A DNA stretch of 64,000 nt from the NCBI GenBank assembly GCA_003660235.1, contig QGON01000061.1, positions 56,020 through 120,019 on the forward strand, in the 5' to 3' direction. The notes beneath the pieces are model-generated. The model saw nothing but the letters and a program-made list of their open reading frames with translations, did no database searches and was not told the DNA's origin. Source of the stretch: a bacterium endosymbiont of Escarpia laminata. Lineage in GTDB: Bacteria; Pseudomonadota; Gammaproteobacteria; Chromatiales; Chromatiaceae. Position 1 is the stretch's first letter, and each line of letters begins with the position of its first letter. The position numbers and the translations under genes are program-made. Below are positions 1 to 10,062 of the stretch, piece by piece.

Positions 1-533
1 GATTGGGGTTGTTACATCAATGCCTGGCGGAACTCGACCCAGTTGCCGCTGAACGTATCCACCCCAATGACGCACAGCGCATTCTTCGTGCCCTCGAAGT
101 GATCGAGATTACCGGTCGTCCCATGACTCAGCTGCAACAAAGTGGTAGCGGAGCCTCTTTGCCCTATCGGATACTTAAACTCGTCCGTTCGCCAAAAGAT
201 CGAAAAATCCTGCACGAACGCATTGAAAAGCGTTTCCATCAAATGTTGGCTTCAGGTTTTGAAGAAGAGGTACAGGCTCTACAGCTTCGGGCCGATCTGA
301 GTCCGGATCTGCCATCCATGCGGGCTGTCGGTTTCCGGCAGATGTTGAAATATCTGTTAGGTGAATACAACCGGGAAGAGATGATTGAAAGAGGTATTAT
401 CGCCACCCGGCAACTGGCCAAAAGACAGTTCACCTGGCTGAATGCCGATAAGGAAAATCATTGGCTGGATGAAGAGGGCGGCGATGTGTTTGAAGAGGCG
501 TATCAGCTGATTGTCCAATTGATGAAACAATGA
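1..533 (+). CDS. miaA: tRNA dimethylallyltransferase, C-terminal part
   Basis: MiaA transfers a dimethylallyl group to N6 of A37 in tRNAs that read codons starting with U. The reading frame is already open at base 1, so only about the last 176 residues are present and the P-loop end lies outside the window. The stretch HPNDAQRILRALEVIEITGRP is the family's typical central motif, and a conserved MRAVGFRQ and an ATRQLAKRQFTWL segment follow. The frame ends at TGA 531-533. In many gammaproteobacteria hfq and hflX follow miaA directly; here a lipoprotein gene follows instead. The identification is secure; the start is not visible. Confidence 0.95.
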   Translation, partial: LGLLHQCLAELDPVAAERIHPNDAQRILRALEVIEITGRPMTQLQQSGSGASLPYRILKLVRSPKDRKILHERIEKRFHQMLASGFEEEVQALQLRADLSPDLPSMRAVGFRQMLKYLLGEYNREEMIERGIIATRQLAKRQFTWLNADKENHWLDEEGGDVFEEAYQLIVQLMKQ

Positions 534-537
534 TTTC

Positions 538-585
538 GTTAACAATTATTAACATCCAACCATAAATAACGGACTGATTGTTAAC
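538..585. repeat. Inverted repeat GTTAACAAT / ATTGTTAAC
   Basis: A perfect 9-base inverted repeat (538-546 and 577-585) lies just after the miaA stop in an AT-rich spacer. The loop of about 30 bases and the lack of a GC stem make a terminator unlikely. It could be a protein-binding site or part of the upstream region of the lipoprotein gene at 742. No function can be assigned. Confidence 0.3.
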
Positions 586-741
586 AAGCATGGCATGAAT
601 GTGAAGTTTTTTTTCGGCATTGTGAGAAGTTGTTAAAAGACCTGATTATAAAGATACGAAGCAATCACCTTGCTCTAAGATCGACACGGTGTTTACGAGC
701 AGCTCTGCGCGATAGTGCAGCTGCAATAAGGTGTCCGTGTT

Positions 742-1476
742 ATGAAAATCGTATCGACTTTCCTTCTGGGTTTTTTTCTACCGCTTTACATGGTGGGGTG
801 TAACGAGCACCTTCAGGAGAAAATTGACATTCAGAAACCCGTGGCCGAAGAATCTGTCATGTTGTCGGAAATATCTGAATCATTGGTTAATGGTGGGTCT
901 GGCCGACAGGATTTACAGATGCTGGATAGCTGGCAGTTGTGGTGGTCAAGCTGGCGCAGCCTCTATACTTCAACCCTGATAATGGACTTGATCAATCCTG
1001 AATGGGCAAGGGAGGAGGCAGCGCTCGAACAGATCTTTCCTGTTATCCACTCCCTTTATGATATGGCACCGGAGTCGCTTTTTGATGCTGCACCTGCGTC
1101 ACTCTTTCCCGACATCGTGCCGGAGTTCGGGATTCAGGGTGTCAATTCGCCGTCCATAGCCAATGGTGTTTACGTGCAGCAGAAACCCATGATCGAAAAA
1201 ATAGCGTCATATGAGAACAGTCTCTATCTTAATTTTGAAGGAAGTAGTAGCGAAAAGCGTACGCGGGGTCGGAGCAGCGTGACAGGTCGGAGCGGTTATC
1301 CCGATGTTGCAATGGGCTCATATTATGTACAACCCGCGTCCGAGGAAGAGGAGCAATCGAAACAGGCGAGTGCGGCTCAATTGAATCTCATCAAAGAGAT
1401 ACCGCTTACGGCCACCGTTGGGTTTTTTATTGTCATATTGTTGACGGGTGTGGGTGTCTGGGGGATGCGGGTTTAA
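742..1476 (+). CDS. Hypothetical lipoprotein with a C-terminal membrane segment
   Basis: I do not recognise the family. The 244-residue product opens with a signal sequence ending in MVGC at about residues 17-20, which fits a lipoprotein signal peptidase site. The middle is acidic and low in recognisable motifs, with repeated PESLFDAAPASLFPD-like wording near residue 115. The last 25 residues form a hydrophobic helix (TATVGFFIVILLTGVGVWG) followed by a single arginine, reminiscent of a C-terminal sorting or anchor segment. A lipid anchor plus a terminal transmembrane helix is an unusual combination. The ATG is preceded by AAGGTG at suitable spacing. It stands alone between miaA and a gene-poor region. 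Confidence 0.7.
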   Translation: MKIVSTFLLGFFLPLYMVGCNEHLQEKIDIQKPVAEESVMLSEISESLVNGGSGRQDLQMLDSWQLWWSSWRSLYTSTLIMDLINPEWAREEAALEQIFPVIHSLYDMAPESLFDAAPASLFPDIVPEFGIQGVNSPSIANGVYVQQKPMIEKIASYENSLYLNFEGSSSEKRTRGRSSVTGRSGYPDVAMGSYYVQPASEEEEQSKQASAAQLNLIKEIPLTATVGFFIVILLTGVGVWGMRV

Positions 1477-1993
1477 AACGATTTCTCCCGTCCGATCTAT
1501 CGCATGTCTGGTGTTGGATGTGGAGAAAGTGCGTCTGGTCTATGTCATCAAAAGGTCAAGTCGTCCGGTTATTCAGAGATAGAGTACTTGCTTTTCTATC
1601 AGGACGATACCCACGCTGACTCAGGCGATTTTGTTGTGGGGCGGGAAGGAACTGTATCCCCTCACCTGGTCACAAGTGTTTGCCAAATTGTTCGGATGTC
1701 ATAACCAGCGGTCAGCCGTTCCGTGGCAAAACTGTGTCTCAGGGTATGGTAGGACGCTGGCTTTTTGGAATCCGCTTTTCGGATAGCCTGATAGTCTCTC
1801 TATTTCCAGTGGGGGAATTACTTTGCCATTCGCTTGTGGTTGGCTGACAATAAAGATATAAATTGCTAAGGATAGTGATCTTTCTACTGAGACATCCGCC
1901 TTATTAGCTCATGCCGTGCTGGGAGTAGACAATAAGTTCCAGCCGACCATGCAAACATGGTGGTTGAATTTTATCGTTATTTGTCTTAATTTT
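1477..1993. other. Gene-poor region, no supported gene
   Basis: About 500 bases between the lipoprotein and the GIY-YIG gene. A 66-codon frame at 1504-1704 has no recognisable sequence and no convincing ribosome site, so I do not call it. Several short open stretches in other frames look faintly like decayed coding sequence (for example around 1490-1560), but none can be tied to a family. I see no tRNA, terminator or clear repeat here. Confidence 0.5.
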
Positions 1994-2842
1994 ATGTCTA
2001 CCGCGACTATAAAAATCTTCCTTCCCCACGGCGATGCCAAGCGCTTACGCACTGCTGAGATTTCCAATTGGAGTGGTAAAGCCGTCGCAGGCCCGAGAAG
2101 CGAGTTTGAAGGCATACTTGCTCGAAAAGAGTCTCAACAGGCAGGTATTTACATGCTCACCGGCATTGATCCAGAAAGAGGAAAGCCGGCGATTTATATA
2201 GGTGAGGCTGAAAACATCAAAGAACGGGTTAAGGCGCATTTAGCTAAAGATTTCTGGAACCAAATTGTTTTCTTTGTAAGCAAAGACGAAAACCTCACTA
2301 AATCCCACATCCGTTATCTTGAGGGGCGTCTTATCGAGAAGGCAATTCGTGTCAATCGCTGCCTCGTTAAAAATAGTCAAAACAGCGGAGCAAAACTTCC
2401 TGAGTCAGACCGCGAGGACATGGAAGTATTTCTCGAAAAAGTGTATCAACTTTTGCCTGTCTTGGGAGTTGAGTTGCTCGTTGCGGTTTCATCTAAGGAT
2501 GGCAGTAACATAAAAAAACAGTCTATTCTTCATTGTGATATCAAGGGCCTCAAAGCACGGGGTTACTTAGTGCCAAATGGTTTTCTCGTGCTCAAAGGGT
2601 CTGAGGCCGTGCATGCTGAACGTCCATCAGTTAAGAAATGGCCTTGGCCTCGAAACATGCGTCAAAAGCTACTCGAAGACGGAGCATTGATTGATAAGAA
2701 CAACAGGCTAGAGTTTACTGAAGATGTCGAATTCTCAAGCCCAAGTGCCGCTGCAGCAGTTATTCACGGAGGGCATACTAATGGACTTACAGCGTGGAAA
2801 GACTGGAAAGGGAAAACGCTCAAAGATGTGGGGTCTGTATGA
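1994..2842 (+). CDS. GIY-YIG nuclease-family protein with DUF4357 domain
   Basis: The frame is open from 1916, but the ATG at 1994 starts the conserved part and gives 282 residues. Residues 51-53 (GIY) and 68-70 (YIG) form the GIY-YIG signature, with the expected arginine near 78 and the catalytic glutamate near 110 (RYLEGRLIEKA). The C-terminal hundred residues match DUF4357, with SPSAAAAVIHGG, then TAWKDWKGKTL. Such proteins are found across bacteria and often in restriction or mobile contexts, but their cellular job is not established. A possible group II intron remnant lies directly downstream, so this part of the window may be accessory DNA. The nuclease activity is inferred from the conserved residues only. 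Confidence 0.85.
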   Translation: MSTATIKIFLPHGDAKRLRTAEISNWSGKAVAGPRSEFEGILARKESQQAGIYMLTGIDPERGKPAIYIGEAENIKERVKAHLAKDFWNQIVFFVSKDENLTKSHIRYLEGRLIEKAIRVNRCLVKNSQNSGAKLPESDREDMEVFLEKVYQLLPVLGVELLVAVSSKDGSNIKKQSILHCDIKGLKARGYLVPNGFLVLKGSEAVHAERPSVKKWPWPRNMRQKLLEDGALIDKNNRLEFTEDVEFSSPSAAAAVIHGGHTNGLTAWKDWKGKTLKDVGSV

Positions 2843-2875
2843 CATGCGCATCCAGCGGACGAGAATAATAGGAAC

Positions 2876-2920
2876 CAGACCACAGTTTCTTATGGACGAC
2901 TACTAGAAAACTGCGGTCTG
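2876..2920. repeat. Imperfect hairpin after the GIY-YIG gene
   Basis: CAGACCACAGTTTCT (2876-2890) is an imperfect inverted repeat of AGAAAACTGCGGTCTG (2905-2920), giving a stem of about 14 pairs. No T-run follows, so it is not a typical rho-independent terminator. Its position just upstream of a domain-V-like hairpin makes a connection with a decayed group II intron possible but unproven. Confidence 0.45.
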
Positions 2921-2959
2921 CCACCTATTGCTTATGCGTGGGAGTAAGTATGACTGAGT

Positions 2960-2990
2960 AGCCGGATGCGGTAATGTTGCATGTCCGGAT
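2960..2990 (+). other. Possible group II intron domain V remnant
   Basis: The segment reads agCCGGATGCGG, a short AT-rich loop, then a 3' strand GTTGCATGTCCGG. It folds as a hairpin with a two-base bulge (TG) on the 3' side between the TGC/GCA and GGA/TCC stems. This is the layout of bacterial group II intron domain V (GAGCCG-type entry, GC-rich stem, two-base bulge). No reverse transcriptase gene is nearby, so if this is real it is a 3' fragment. The call is from pattern memory and needs a covariance-model search. Confidence 0.35.
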
Positions 2991-3115
2991 CTGCATTGGG
3001 GCGGTTTTGGTAACCGGCAGTCCTGCCATTGCTGGTGATGCCTGCCGTAGGAAATACTTTGGCTGTTCGACTCGTAAATGTCCATGGTGACCGGCATATA
3101 CTTCAAGCTCTCGTT

Positions 3116-3538
3116 ATGCTCAATACTTCTTCTCTCACCCTAAAAAGATTGGCCGCACTGGTCTGGTATATTGGTGTTGTGGTTCTCCTGACTAAAAGTT
3201 CTGGTTTGTTCCTTGATGCGGGTAGGAGCGGGGCTGGTTCGCTTTGGGTTATGTTGGCTGTTTTAAGTGGATTGGTGATTGGGTGGATTAAGGCAAAATA
3301 CCTGTTCGTCAAGGTGTGTAACAGGAATCTAAAGCGAATCAATGCGTTGAAGCAGCCTATGCTATGGCAGTTTTACCGGCTCCGATTCTTTGTTTTTCTA
3401 GCTCTTATGGTTTCACTTGGCGCTTACTTGTCCAGGTTGGTTCAAGGTGACTATCTAATGCTCATCGCTTTAGCGGTAGTGGAACTTTCAGTTGCTACTG
3501 CTCTGCTTGTAAGCAGTCACTGTTTTTGGAGGGAATAG
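3116..3538 (+). CDS. Small integral membrane protein, unknown function
   Basis: No family recognised. From the ATG at 3116 the product is 140 residues with four probable transmembrane segments: around LAALVWYIGVVVLL, LWVMLAVLSGLVIGW, FFVFLALMVSLGAYL, and a final LMLIALAVVELSVATALLV. A basic loop (KVCNRNLKRINALKQ) separates the two pairs. The frame is open upstream to 3029, but those residues show no membrane or motif character, and the upstream part overlaps the possible intron scrap. No strong ribosome site is visible at either start. It is probably expressed alone. Confidence 0.55.
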   Translation: MLNTSSLTLKRLAALVWYIGVVVLLTKSSGLFLDAGRSGAGSLWVMLAVLSGLVIGWIKAKYLFVKVCNRNLKRINALKQPMLWQFYRLRFFVFLALMVSLGAYLSRLVQGDYLMLIALAVVELSVATALLVSSHCFWRE

Positions 3539-3935
3539 ATGCGTTTATGGTGATCTATCCGAAGCGTCAGCGGTTGAGTTCAAAATTCCTGATAAGGGGA
3601 TACGTGACCCACCCAACAGGCAGATCATTTTCCGTGCAACAAATAAGGATAGTGATAGCCCGGGTGGGCTATAATCACTTCGCTGCCGGGGGAACCACCC
3701 TACAGTACAAGAATACCTGACCGGTCTTTCGGTGCGCAGGCTGCGGGGACAACCCTTCTCCCTGCCGGCGATCGTGGTCATCGCCGCAGGTATCCTGCTG
3801 ACAGGTAGCCTGCTGCAGGCGTTCGCACTTATTGCCTCTTCCTAACACTATTCGACGGGTATCTGTGCGGCCCTGGTGAGTTCCCAGGTATTACCCGGCA
3901 GTTGTCCTCGGAGCCTATGCACCCCCAGTTCAGGG
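3539..3935. other. Gene-poor stretch with a short hydrophobic reading frame
   Basis: This spacer separates the membrane protein from the leftward symporter gene. A short + strand frame from a GTG at 3732 to the TAA at 3843-3845 would encode 37 residues with one hydrophobic segment (AIVVIAAGILLTGSLLQAFA). The frame is open upstream to about 3670 without a start. It looks like the last piece of a lost membrane protein or a very small membrane peptide; I cannot decide which. A longer frame at 3526-3720 shows no coding character. Confidence 0.3.
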
Positions 3936-5751
3936 TCAATCGCGTTGCGCAAGCACCTGTGGCAGAGCAACCTTTGCGGTGCGTTTCGCCAGCGTGTAGA
4001 TACGCCGCAACTGATCGACAAACGACATCTCCAGCCGCACCAGCGTCAAGTAATCCGGGTCGTCCGCCGTCAGACGCGACGCCTTCCGGGCCAGCAAGAG
4101 CTCCGACTGATCCCGTATCTTCTCCTTCATCATCAACACGGATTCCGCCGCCCGCTGGTCGTTGTCACGAATCGCCTGCACAGTGAGTTCCACAGACTCG
4201 ACTATCGTAGTATAAAATTCCGCCAACATCTTGCGGGTCTCCGCTCCCGATTCGGAGTCCAGATCGATCGCCTTGCGGGCCAGAGAGACGACATCGGTCC
4301 CCACAATATCCGCCAGACTCTCCAGGTTATCTGACGCCATCATCAGCCCCTGAAACTCCAGACTCTCCTGTTCCGTCAGCGTGCCCCCGCGAACCTTGCC
4401 CAGATAATTGAGTATCTCCTGGTCCAATATATCGACTTGATCGTTGCGGCGGACGATATCATCGAGACGGTCCCGATCTCCATCTCTCAGGGCCGGCACG
4501 ATGTCCTGCAGCATGCTGAGCGTAATCGCTCCAACCCGTCCCAGTTCCAGCCGCACCTGCTGCAACGCCACGGTGGGCGCCCTCAGTACCCCTTCATCCA
4601 GAAATTTGGGTTCTATGATAATGCCTTCCGCAGGTTTGCGCTCCGGTACGATGCGCTCCGCTAGCTTCGCGAACCAGCCGGTAAAGCCGATAAAAAGCAG
4701 CGTGTTGATGACGTTGAACAGCGTATTGGCGTTGGCGATCTGGCGCGGTACTTCCGCCGCTGCCCGAGCCATGCCCTCGAACTCCGGGCTGGATGGGGAA
4801 ATCCAGACCGCCATATCCACCAGCAGCCAGATGAAGGGAAGCCATATCAGGGTGCCCAGAACGTTGAATATCACATGCACTGCCGATGCCCGCACTGGCG
4901 TCGGTGGACTTGGCGCTGAGGATGCCCATCAGCGCCGTCGTGGCGGCTGTGCCTATGTTGGCGCCCAGCGCCAGGGTGATACCCGCAGGCAAGGCCAGCA
5001 GCCCCTCGCTCGCCATGGCGATGGCGATGCCGACCGTAGCTGCGGAGGACTGTACGATGGCAGTGAATGCCGCGCCAGCGAGAATGCCCGCCATGGGATT
5101 CTCCAGAGCCTTGAGTATTTCCAGGAAGGGCTCGTAGCTGCGTAGGGGTGTCATTGCCACGCTCATCAGGCCCATGCCGTAAAACACCAGACCTATGCCC
5201 ATGATCATCATGCCGTAGTACTTCACCTTCTCCTGTTTGGCGGTAAAGAGCATGAAAAACCCGATGGCGACGGGACCGAGGGAGTAGGCAGCAAGATCGA
5301 ATGCCAGCAACTGGGCGGTCACAGTGCTGCCGATGTTGGCTCCCATGATCACCCCGACCGACTGGGTGAGGGTCATCATGCCACCGCTTATGAAACCAAC
5401 GACCAGCAGTGTGGTAACCGTCGAAGAGTTGAGCACGCCGGTAATAAAGGCACCGGTGAGCGCACCCTTCAAGCGGTTGGTGGTGAGCTTCGCCAGTACT
5501 GTTTTCAATGTCTGTCCAGCGGATTTTGTCATCCCCTCCGACAACAGCTGCAATCCGGCGAGAAACAGGGCCAAGCCGCCGAACAGGCCGAGAAACAGCT
5601 GTAGCCAATCCGGAGATTCGATTGCGCCGCCGGATTCTGCGGCGAAGGCGAAAAAGGCAATCGCCAGCAATACTACTGCAAGGGTCGTCCGCAGCAGATG
5701 GTTGAGGATATTCCGGGACGATTGGTGTTCAAGTTGAGACGATCTCATCAT
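3936..5751 (-). pseudogene. Na+/phosphate cotransporter, split by a frameshift
   Basis: Two overlapping leftward frames together match one Na/Pi cotransporter of about 605 residues. The N-terminal frame (5751 to about 4897) carries the transport domain with its two inverted QSSAA/NSSTV-type repeats (GVLNSSTVTTLLVVGF and FTAIVQSSAATVGIA). It breaks after GILSAKSTDA, where the frame changes. The protein continues in the second frame with VRASAVHVIFNVLGTLIW and a C-terminal PhoU-like helical domain ending at 3936. One extra base near 4894-4897 explains the break. Without it, the N-terminal frame runs on into unrelated sequence to 4594. It may be a true inactivation, a sequencing error or, less likely, a programmed shift. 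A PiT permease at 55615 could substitute for it. Confidence 0.85.
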
Positions 5752-6291
5752 TACCCTTTACTCGGACGCAGTGGCTGGAAAAAGGAATACGATACTACTC
5801 AATGGTATGCTGAATTCGGAGAATACCCATGTCCGATTAACGTGACAACAGATTGTTTCGGTCGCTTTTTCATGTGGTACTGCCTGACTGGATCAGGTCT
5901 CAGAAGCCGGAGGCGGGGTATCCGACGAATAGGCTGGCTGGAATGCCGGGGGCATGGATGCATCCAGAACACCGAAGACCCTTGGCAACTTTGATAGGAT
6001 TGCTTCTATATTTTCAACCCGGGATTGTCAGCATAGACCAGGGCTGACAATTCACCAGCTCGGCTTTTGACGGCACATTCCGGGAATGCGGTATCCGTAT
6101 CAGCACAGGCATGGCCGTACACATATTTGCCTGGTAGTACAGCGGATTTCCCGTCGATAAAAGCGTGCGAATCGCCACGGACGACCCGTGCTGTAGGAGT
6201 TGGCCGTTCTAGATATGACGAACGTAGGGTGCGATCTGCGCACCATGATTGCTTGAACTCCGAAACTTGAGTCGTAAGTAGCCGGTTAATT
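5752..6291. other. Intergenic region with one hairpin
   Basis: About 540 bases between the symporter start and tRNA-Val. No supported gene is seen. A perfect 8-base inverted repeat, TTGTCAGC/GCTGACAA, spans 6025-6050 with a 10-base loop and no T-run. A short palindromic piece GTAGGGTGCGATCTGCGCACC near 6225 resembles the REP-like palindromes seen elsewhere in the window. The rest shows nothing I recognise. Confidence 0.4.
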
Positions 6292-6367
6292 TGGTGGGCG
6301 TAACAGGGATCGAACCTGTGACCTCTGCAATGTGACTGCAGCGCTCTCCCAGCTGAGCTATACGCCC
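6292..6367 (-). tRNA. tRNA-Val (CAC)
   Basis: The reverse strand folds as a complete 76-base tRNA with a GGGCGTA/TACGCCC acceptor stem, discriminator A and encoded CCA. The anticodon stem CTGCA/TGCAG encloses the loop GTCACAT. With U at position 33 the anticodon is CAC, which reads GUG valine codons. Valine tRNAs sit next to gltX in many gammaproteobacteria, in agreement with the downstream gene. Confidence 0.93.
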
Positions 6368-6482
6368 GTTCAGTAAGGAGCGGCCATTCTAGAGATCGGA
6401 AGTTGTTCCGTCAATCCGCACTGCCCATTGGCGCCGGGTCTGTTAGAATTCTCTTTTTTTCGTCAGCCAAGACAGAGCAATA

Positions 6483-7892
6483 ATGACCGTTCGCACCCGT
6501 TTCGCCCCCAGCCCCACCGGCTATCTCCACGTCGGCGGTGCCCGTACCGCCCTTTTCTCCTGGCTCTATGCCCGTAAGCACGGAGGTAAATTCGTGCTGC
6601 GCATCGAGGATACGGATCTGGAGCGTTCCACAGAGGAATCGGTGAACGCGATTTTGGAGGGAATGACCTGGCTCGGGCTTGAGTATGATGAGGGTCCCTT
6701 CTATCAGACCCACCGCTTCGAGCGCTATAACGAAGTGATAGGGGAGTTGATGGAGAAGGGGTTGGCTTATCGCTGCAACTGTTCTCGTGAGCGCCTTGAC
6801 GACCTTAGAGAGCGGGCGATGAAGCGAAAGGAGAAACCCCGTTACGATGGGCATTGCAAGAGTCTGCATGTCGATCCGGACGAGCCCCATGTGATTCGTT
6901 TCCGCAATCCTGAAAGCGGTACTGTTGTGGTGGACGACCTGATTCGTGGCCGGGTTGCCTTCAACAATGAAGAGTTGGATGATCTGATTATCCGCCGCAC
7001 CGACGGATCACCCACCTACAATCTTACAGTCGTAGTGGACGACATGGACATGGAGATAACCCATGTCATCCGTGGTGATGATCATCTCAACAATACACCC
7101 CGCCAGATCAATATCCTGCGGGCGCTGGGCAAGAAGTCGCCAATATATGGACATGTGCCGATGATTTTGGGAGATGACGGTGCCCGGCTTTCCAAGCGCC
7201 ACGGTGCTGTCAGTGTCATGCAGTATCGGGAGGAGGGCTTTCTGCCGGAGGCGTTGCTCAACTACCTGGTGCGCCTTGGCTGGTCCCACGGCGATCAGGA
7301 GATATTCTCTATCGATGAAATGATCGAACTGTTCGATATCGACCAGGTCAATAAGGCTGCCTCCAGCTTCAATACGGAAAAGCTGCTTTGGCTCAATCAG
7401 CACTATATTAAAGCGGACGACCCCAAGCGGATCGCCCATCTGCTGAGTCCGCACATGGGTAACCTGGGTATCGACCCGACAGAGGGGCCGGATCTGGTCG
7501 ATGTTGCCAAAGCACAGCAGGAGCGGGCCAAGACGTTGGTGGAGATGGCGGATATCAGTGCCTTCTGCTATCTGGACTTTGAAGCGTTTGATGAGAAGGC
7601 CGCCAAAAAGCACCTGCGGCCCGCGGCCCGGGAACCATTGGAAAAGATGCGTGAAGCACTGGAGGGGTTGCAGGATTGGACCCCGGAGGCTCTGCATGAG
7701 CGGGTGCAACAGGTATCCGAGACCCTTGAAGTGAAGATGGGCAAGGTCGCCCAACCGCTACGGGTTGCGATCGTCGGCCGGGCCGCATCACCGGGAATCG
7801 ACGTAACCCTGCAGCTTGTCGGCAAGGAGGCGACGCTACGGCGCATCGACATGGCGCTGGAGTTTATTCGGCAGCGTGAAGCACAGGCCTGA
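6483..7892 (+). CDS. gltX: Glutamyl-tRNA synthetase
   Basis: This class I synthetase charges tRNA-Glu in the cytoplasm. The 469-residue length is normal for the family. The N-terminal [20 protein letters not shown] holds the HIGH-type signature (HVGG), and the KMSKS-type loop is LSKRHGA near residue 240. The C-terminal helical anticodon-binding region is present to the end. The ATG at 6483 fits the conserved [13 protein letters not shown] start. glnS follows after a 14-base gap, so the two are probably co-transcribed. A tRNA-Val lies upstream on the opposite strand and a tRNA-Ala beyond glnS. Confidence 0.97.
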   Translation: MTVRTRFAPSPTGYLHVGGARTALFSWLYARKHGGKFVLRIEDTDLERSTEESVNAILEGMTWLGLEYDEGPFYQTHRFERYNEVIGELMEKGLAYRCNCSRERLDDLRERAMKRKEKPRYDGHCKSLHVDPDEPHVIRFRNPESGTVVVDDLIRGRVAFNNEELDDLIIRRTDGSPTYNLTVVVDDMDMEITHVIRGDDHLNNTPRQINILRALGKKSPIYGHVPMILGDDGARLSKRHGAVSVMQYREEGFLPEALLNYLVRLGWSHGDQEIFSIDEMIELFDIDQVNKAASSFNTEKLLWLNQHYIKADDPKRIAHLLSPHMGNLGIDPTEGPDLVDVAKAQQERAKTLVEMADISAFCYLDFEAFDEKAAKKHLRPAAREPLEKMREALEGLQDWTPEALHERVQQVSETLEVKMGKVAQPLRVAIVGRAASPGIDVTLQLVGKEATLRRIDMALEFIRQREAQA

Positions 7893-7906
7893 GAGATAGA
7901 GAGATC

Positions 7907-9616
7907 ATGAGTAGTTCAGAGACACCTACACCCAGCAACTTCATTCGTCAGATCATTGATCAGGATCTGGCTCAGGGAAAAAACGCGGGCAGGGTACATA
8001 CCCGCTTTCCACCGGAGCCCAACGGCTATCTGCATATCGGCCACGCCAAGTCGATTGCGCTCAATTTCGGTATTGCCGGGGATTACCCCGGCGGCCTGTG
8101 TAATCTGCGTTTTGACGACACCAATCCCCATAAGGAGAACATTGAGTTTGTGGAGAGCATTCAGGAGGATGTGCGCTGGCTGGGTTTCGACTGGCAGGAT
8201 CGTCTCTTCTACGCCTCCGACTATTTTGATCAACTCTCCGATTTTGCGGTGGAGCTGATCAAGGCAGGCAAGGCCTATGTCTGCGATCTCGATGCCGATG
8301 AGATGCGCGCCTATCGGGGGACCCTCAAAGAACCAGGCCGGGAGAGCCCCTATCGTGCCCGCTCGGGGGAGGAGAACCTGGATCTCTTCTCGCGTATGAA
8401 AGCGGGGGAGTTCGCCGACGGCGAGAAGGTGTTGCGGGCGAAGATCGATATGGCTTCGCCCAACATGAACATGCGCGATCCGACACTCTATCGCATTCGT
8501 CACGGAGTGGTACACCACCAGACCGGTGAGGCCTGGTGTCTCTACCCCATGTATGACTTTACCCACCCGATCTCCGATGCGCTTGAAGGGATTACCCATT
8601 CACTCTGTACCCTGGAGTTCGAGGATCACCGTCCACTCTACGATTGGGTGCTGGAAAATATCACCATCTCCAATCAGCCGCAGCAGATCGAGTTCTCCCG
8701 GCTCAACCTGGAATATACGGTGATGAGCAAGCGGAAACTGACCCAACTGGTGGATGAGGGTTATGTGGAGGGCTGGAACGATCCACGGATGCCAACGATT
8801 GCCGGGATGCGGCGGCGGGGATATACCGCCGCCTCGATTCGGGATTTCTGCGCACGCATCGGTGTTACCAAGTCAGACAACCTGGTCGAAATGGGGGTGT
8901 TGGAGAACTGTGTCCGCGAGGATCTGGACAAAAATGCTCCGCGTCGCATGGCGGTGATGCATCCTCTGAAGATGGTGATCGAGAACTTTCCCGAAGGTGA
9001 AGAGGAGGCGCTGCAGGCAGCCAACCACCCCAAGGATGAGAGTAAGGGAACCCGCACCCTCCATTTCACTCGCGAGGTCTATATCGACCAGGCGGATTTT
9101 CGTGAGTCTGCCAACAAGAAGTACAAGCGTCTGGTGACCGGCGGTGAGGTGCGGCTGCGCAACGCTTATGTGGTCAAATGCGAAGAGGTCATCAAGAACA
9201 ATCAGGGTGACATCGTCGAGTTGCGTTGCAGCTACGACCCGGAGACGCTTGGCAAGAATCCGGAGGGACGCAAGGTCCGGGGCGTGGTTCACTGGGTATC
9301 CGCCAGTTTGGGTGTCAAGGGCGAGGTGCGCCTCTACGACAGACTTTTTTCCAAGCCCAATCCTGACTCAGTGGAGGAGGGTGGCTCATTCACCGACAAT
9401 CTCAATCCCGACTCCTTGCGGACCCTGGCCGACTGCTACCTTGAGCCGCTCCTGGGAGAAGCCAAGCCGGGGGAACGTTTCCAGTTTGAGCGCGAGGGTT
9501 ACTTCTGCATGGATAACGGAGAGTCTACAGCTGATAAGCCGGTGTTCAATCGCACCGTTACACTCCGCGATTCCTGGGCGAAGATAGAACAGCAGGCGAA
9601 AGCAGGGAAGCTCTAG
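7907..9616 (+). CDS. glnS: Glutaminyl-tRNA synthetase
   Basis: GlnRS charges tRNA-Gln directly, so the organism need not rely on the amidotransferase route. The product is 569 residues, slightly above the usual length of about 555. It has the HIGH motif in [15 protein letters not shown] (near residue 40) and the KMSKS motif as VMSKRKL (near residue 272). The two-domain C-terminal beta-barrel region for anticodon recognition follows. The gene starts 14 bases after gltX and is preceded by a GAGAGATAGAGAG purine-rich stretch. Pairing gltX with glnS in one unit links the two related synthetases. Confidence 0.97.
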   Translation: MSSSETPTPSNFIRQIIDQDLAQGKNAGRVHTRFPPEPNGYLHIGHAKSIALNFGIAGDYPGGLCNLRFDDTNPHKENIEFVESIQEDVRWLGFDWQDRLFYASDYFDQLSDFAVELIKAGKAYVCDLDADEMRAYRGTLKEPGRESPYRARSGEENLDLFSRMKAGEFADGEKVLRAKIDMASPNMNMRDPTLYRIRHGVVHHQTGEAWCLYPMYDFTHPISDALEGITHSLCTLEFEDHRPLYDWVLENITISNQPQQIEFSRLNLEYTVMSKRKLTQLVDEGYVEGWNDPRMPTIAGMRRRGYTAASIRDFCARIGVTKSDNLVEMGVLENCVREDLDKNAPRRMAVMHPLKMVIENFPEGEEEALQAANHPKDESKGTRTLHFTREVYIDQADFRESANKKYKRLVTGGEVRLRNAYVVKCEEVIKNNQGDIVELRCSYDPETLGKNPEGRKVRGVVHWVSASLGVKGEVRLYDRLFSKPNPDSVEEGGSFTDNLNPDSLRTLADCYLEPLLGEAKPGERFQFEREGYFCMDNGESTADKPVFNRTVTLRDSWAKIEQQAKAGKL

Positions 9617-9942
9617 AGAGAGCCGTTATTATAGTCTCCGTTCCCCGGCAATCTTCACGCCCTGGCAGTCTCTGTGTTTAACTGAGGTGTTTCCAGATGG
9701 GATCTAAGTGGTTTCCCTAATGCCTCTAGGTAATTGTCAGATAAAAAGAAACGTAAAAAAGAGATACCTGTATCTTTAGCCTTGTAAGCATTATGTGATT
9801 CTGCTATTTACTTTATGCAAGTGGAGCAGTAACAAAATCTTTTGCGGCCTGACTGCAAACAGCTCCTTGGTTTTGTATGTTGATTTTTTGCAGCGACGGA
9901 AAATCTGTTTCGCTGTCAATCAAAGATTTCTGGAGGATAGTC
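9617..9942. other. Intergenic region, no feature seen
   Basis: About 325 AT-rich bases between glnS and the small membrane protein. I see no tRNA, strong hairpin or conserved reading frame. A leftward 117-codon frame (9813-10166) overlaps it but is the antisense of the small gene and shows no family signal. Confidence 0.4.
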
Positions 9943-10062
9943 ATGAGTGAAAAGAGCTTGCAGTTATTTGGTAACATTTGTACATCCTGTGTCACGGCCG
10001 CCTTGGTGGTAATGGCAGCCGTGAGTGCGGCCACTTTATTGTGGGTGATGTACCTGCAGTAA
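9943..10062 (+). CDS. 39-residue single-pass membrane protein
   Basis: This small gene has a strong ribosome site (TCTGGAGGATAGTC) directly before its ATG. The product starts MSEKSLQLFGNICTSCVTAA and carries one hydrophobic helix (VTAALVVMAAVSAATLLWVMYL) up to its end, with two cysteines three residues apart at its edge. The frame is open upstream to 9877, but only the 9943 start has a good ribosome site. No family is recognised. It stands alone before tRNA-Ala. The coding call rests on the ribosome site and clean membrane-helix composition. Confidence 0.55.
   Translation: MSEKSLQLFGNICTSCVTAALVVMAAVSAATLLWVMYLQ

Noticed and set aside
1504..1704. 66-codon frame after the lipoprotein gene
   Set aside because: No family resemblance, no ribosome site and no coding bias; left as part of a gene-poor region.
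3526..3720. 64-codon frame overlapping the end of the small membrane protein
   Set aside because: Composition is not protein-like and it overlaps a better gene.
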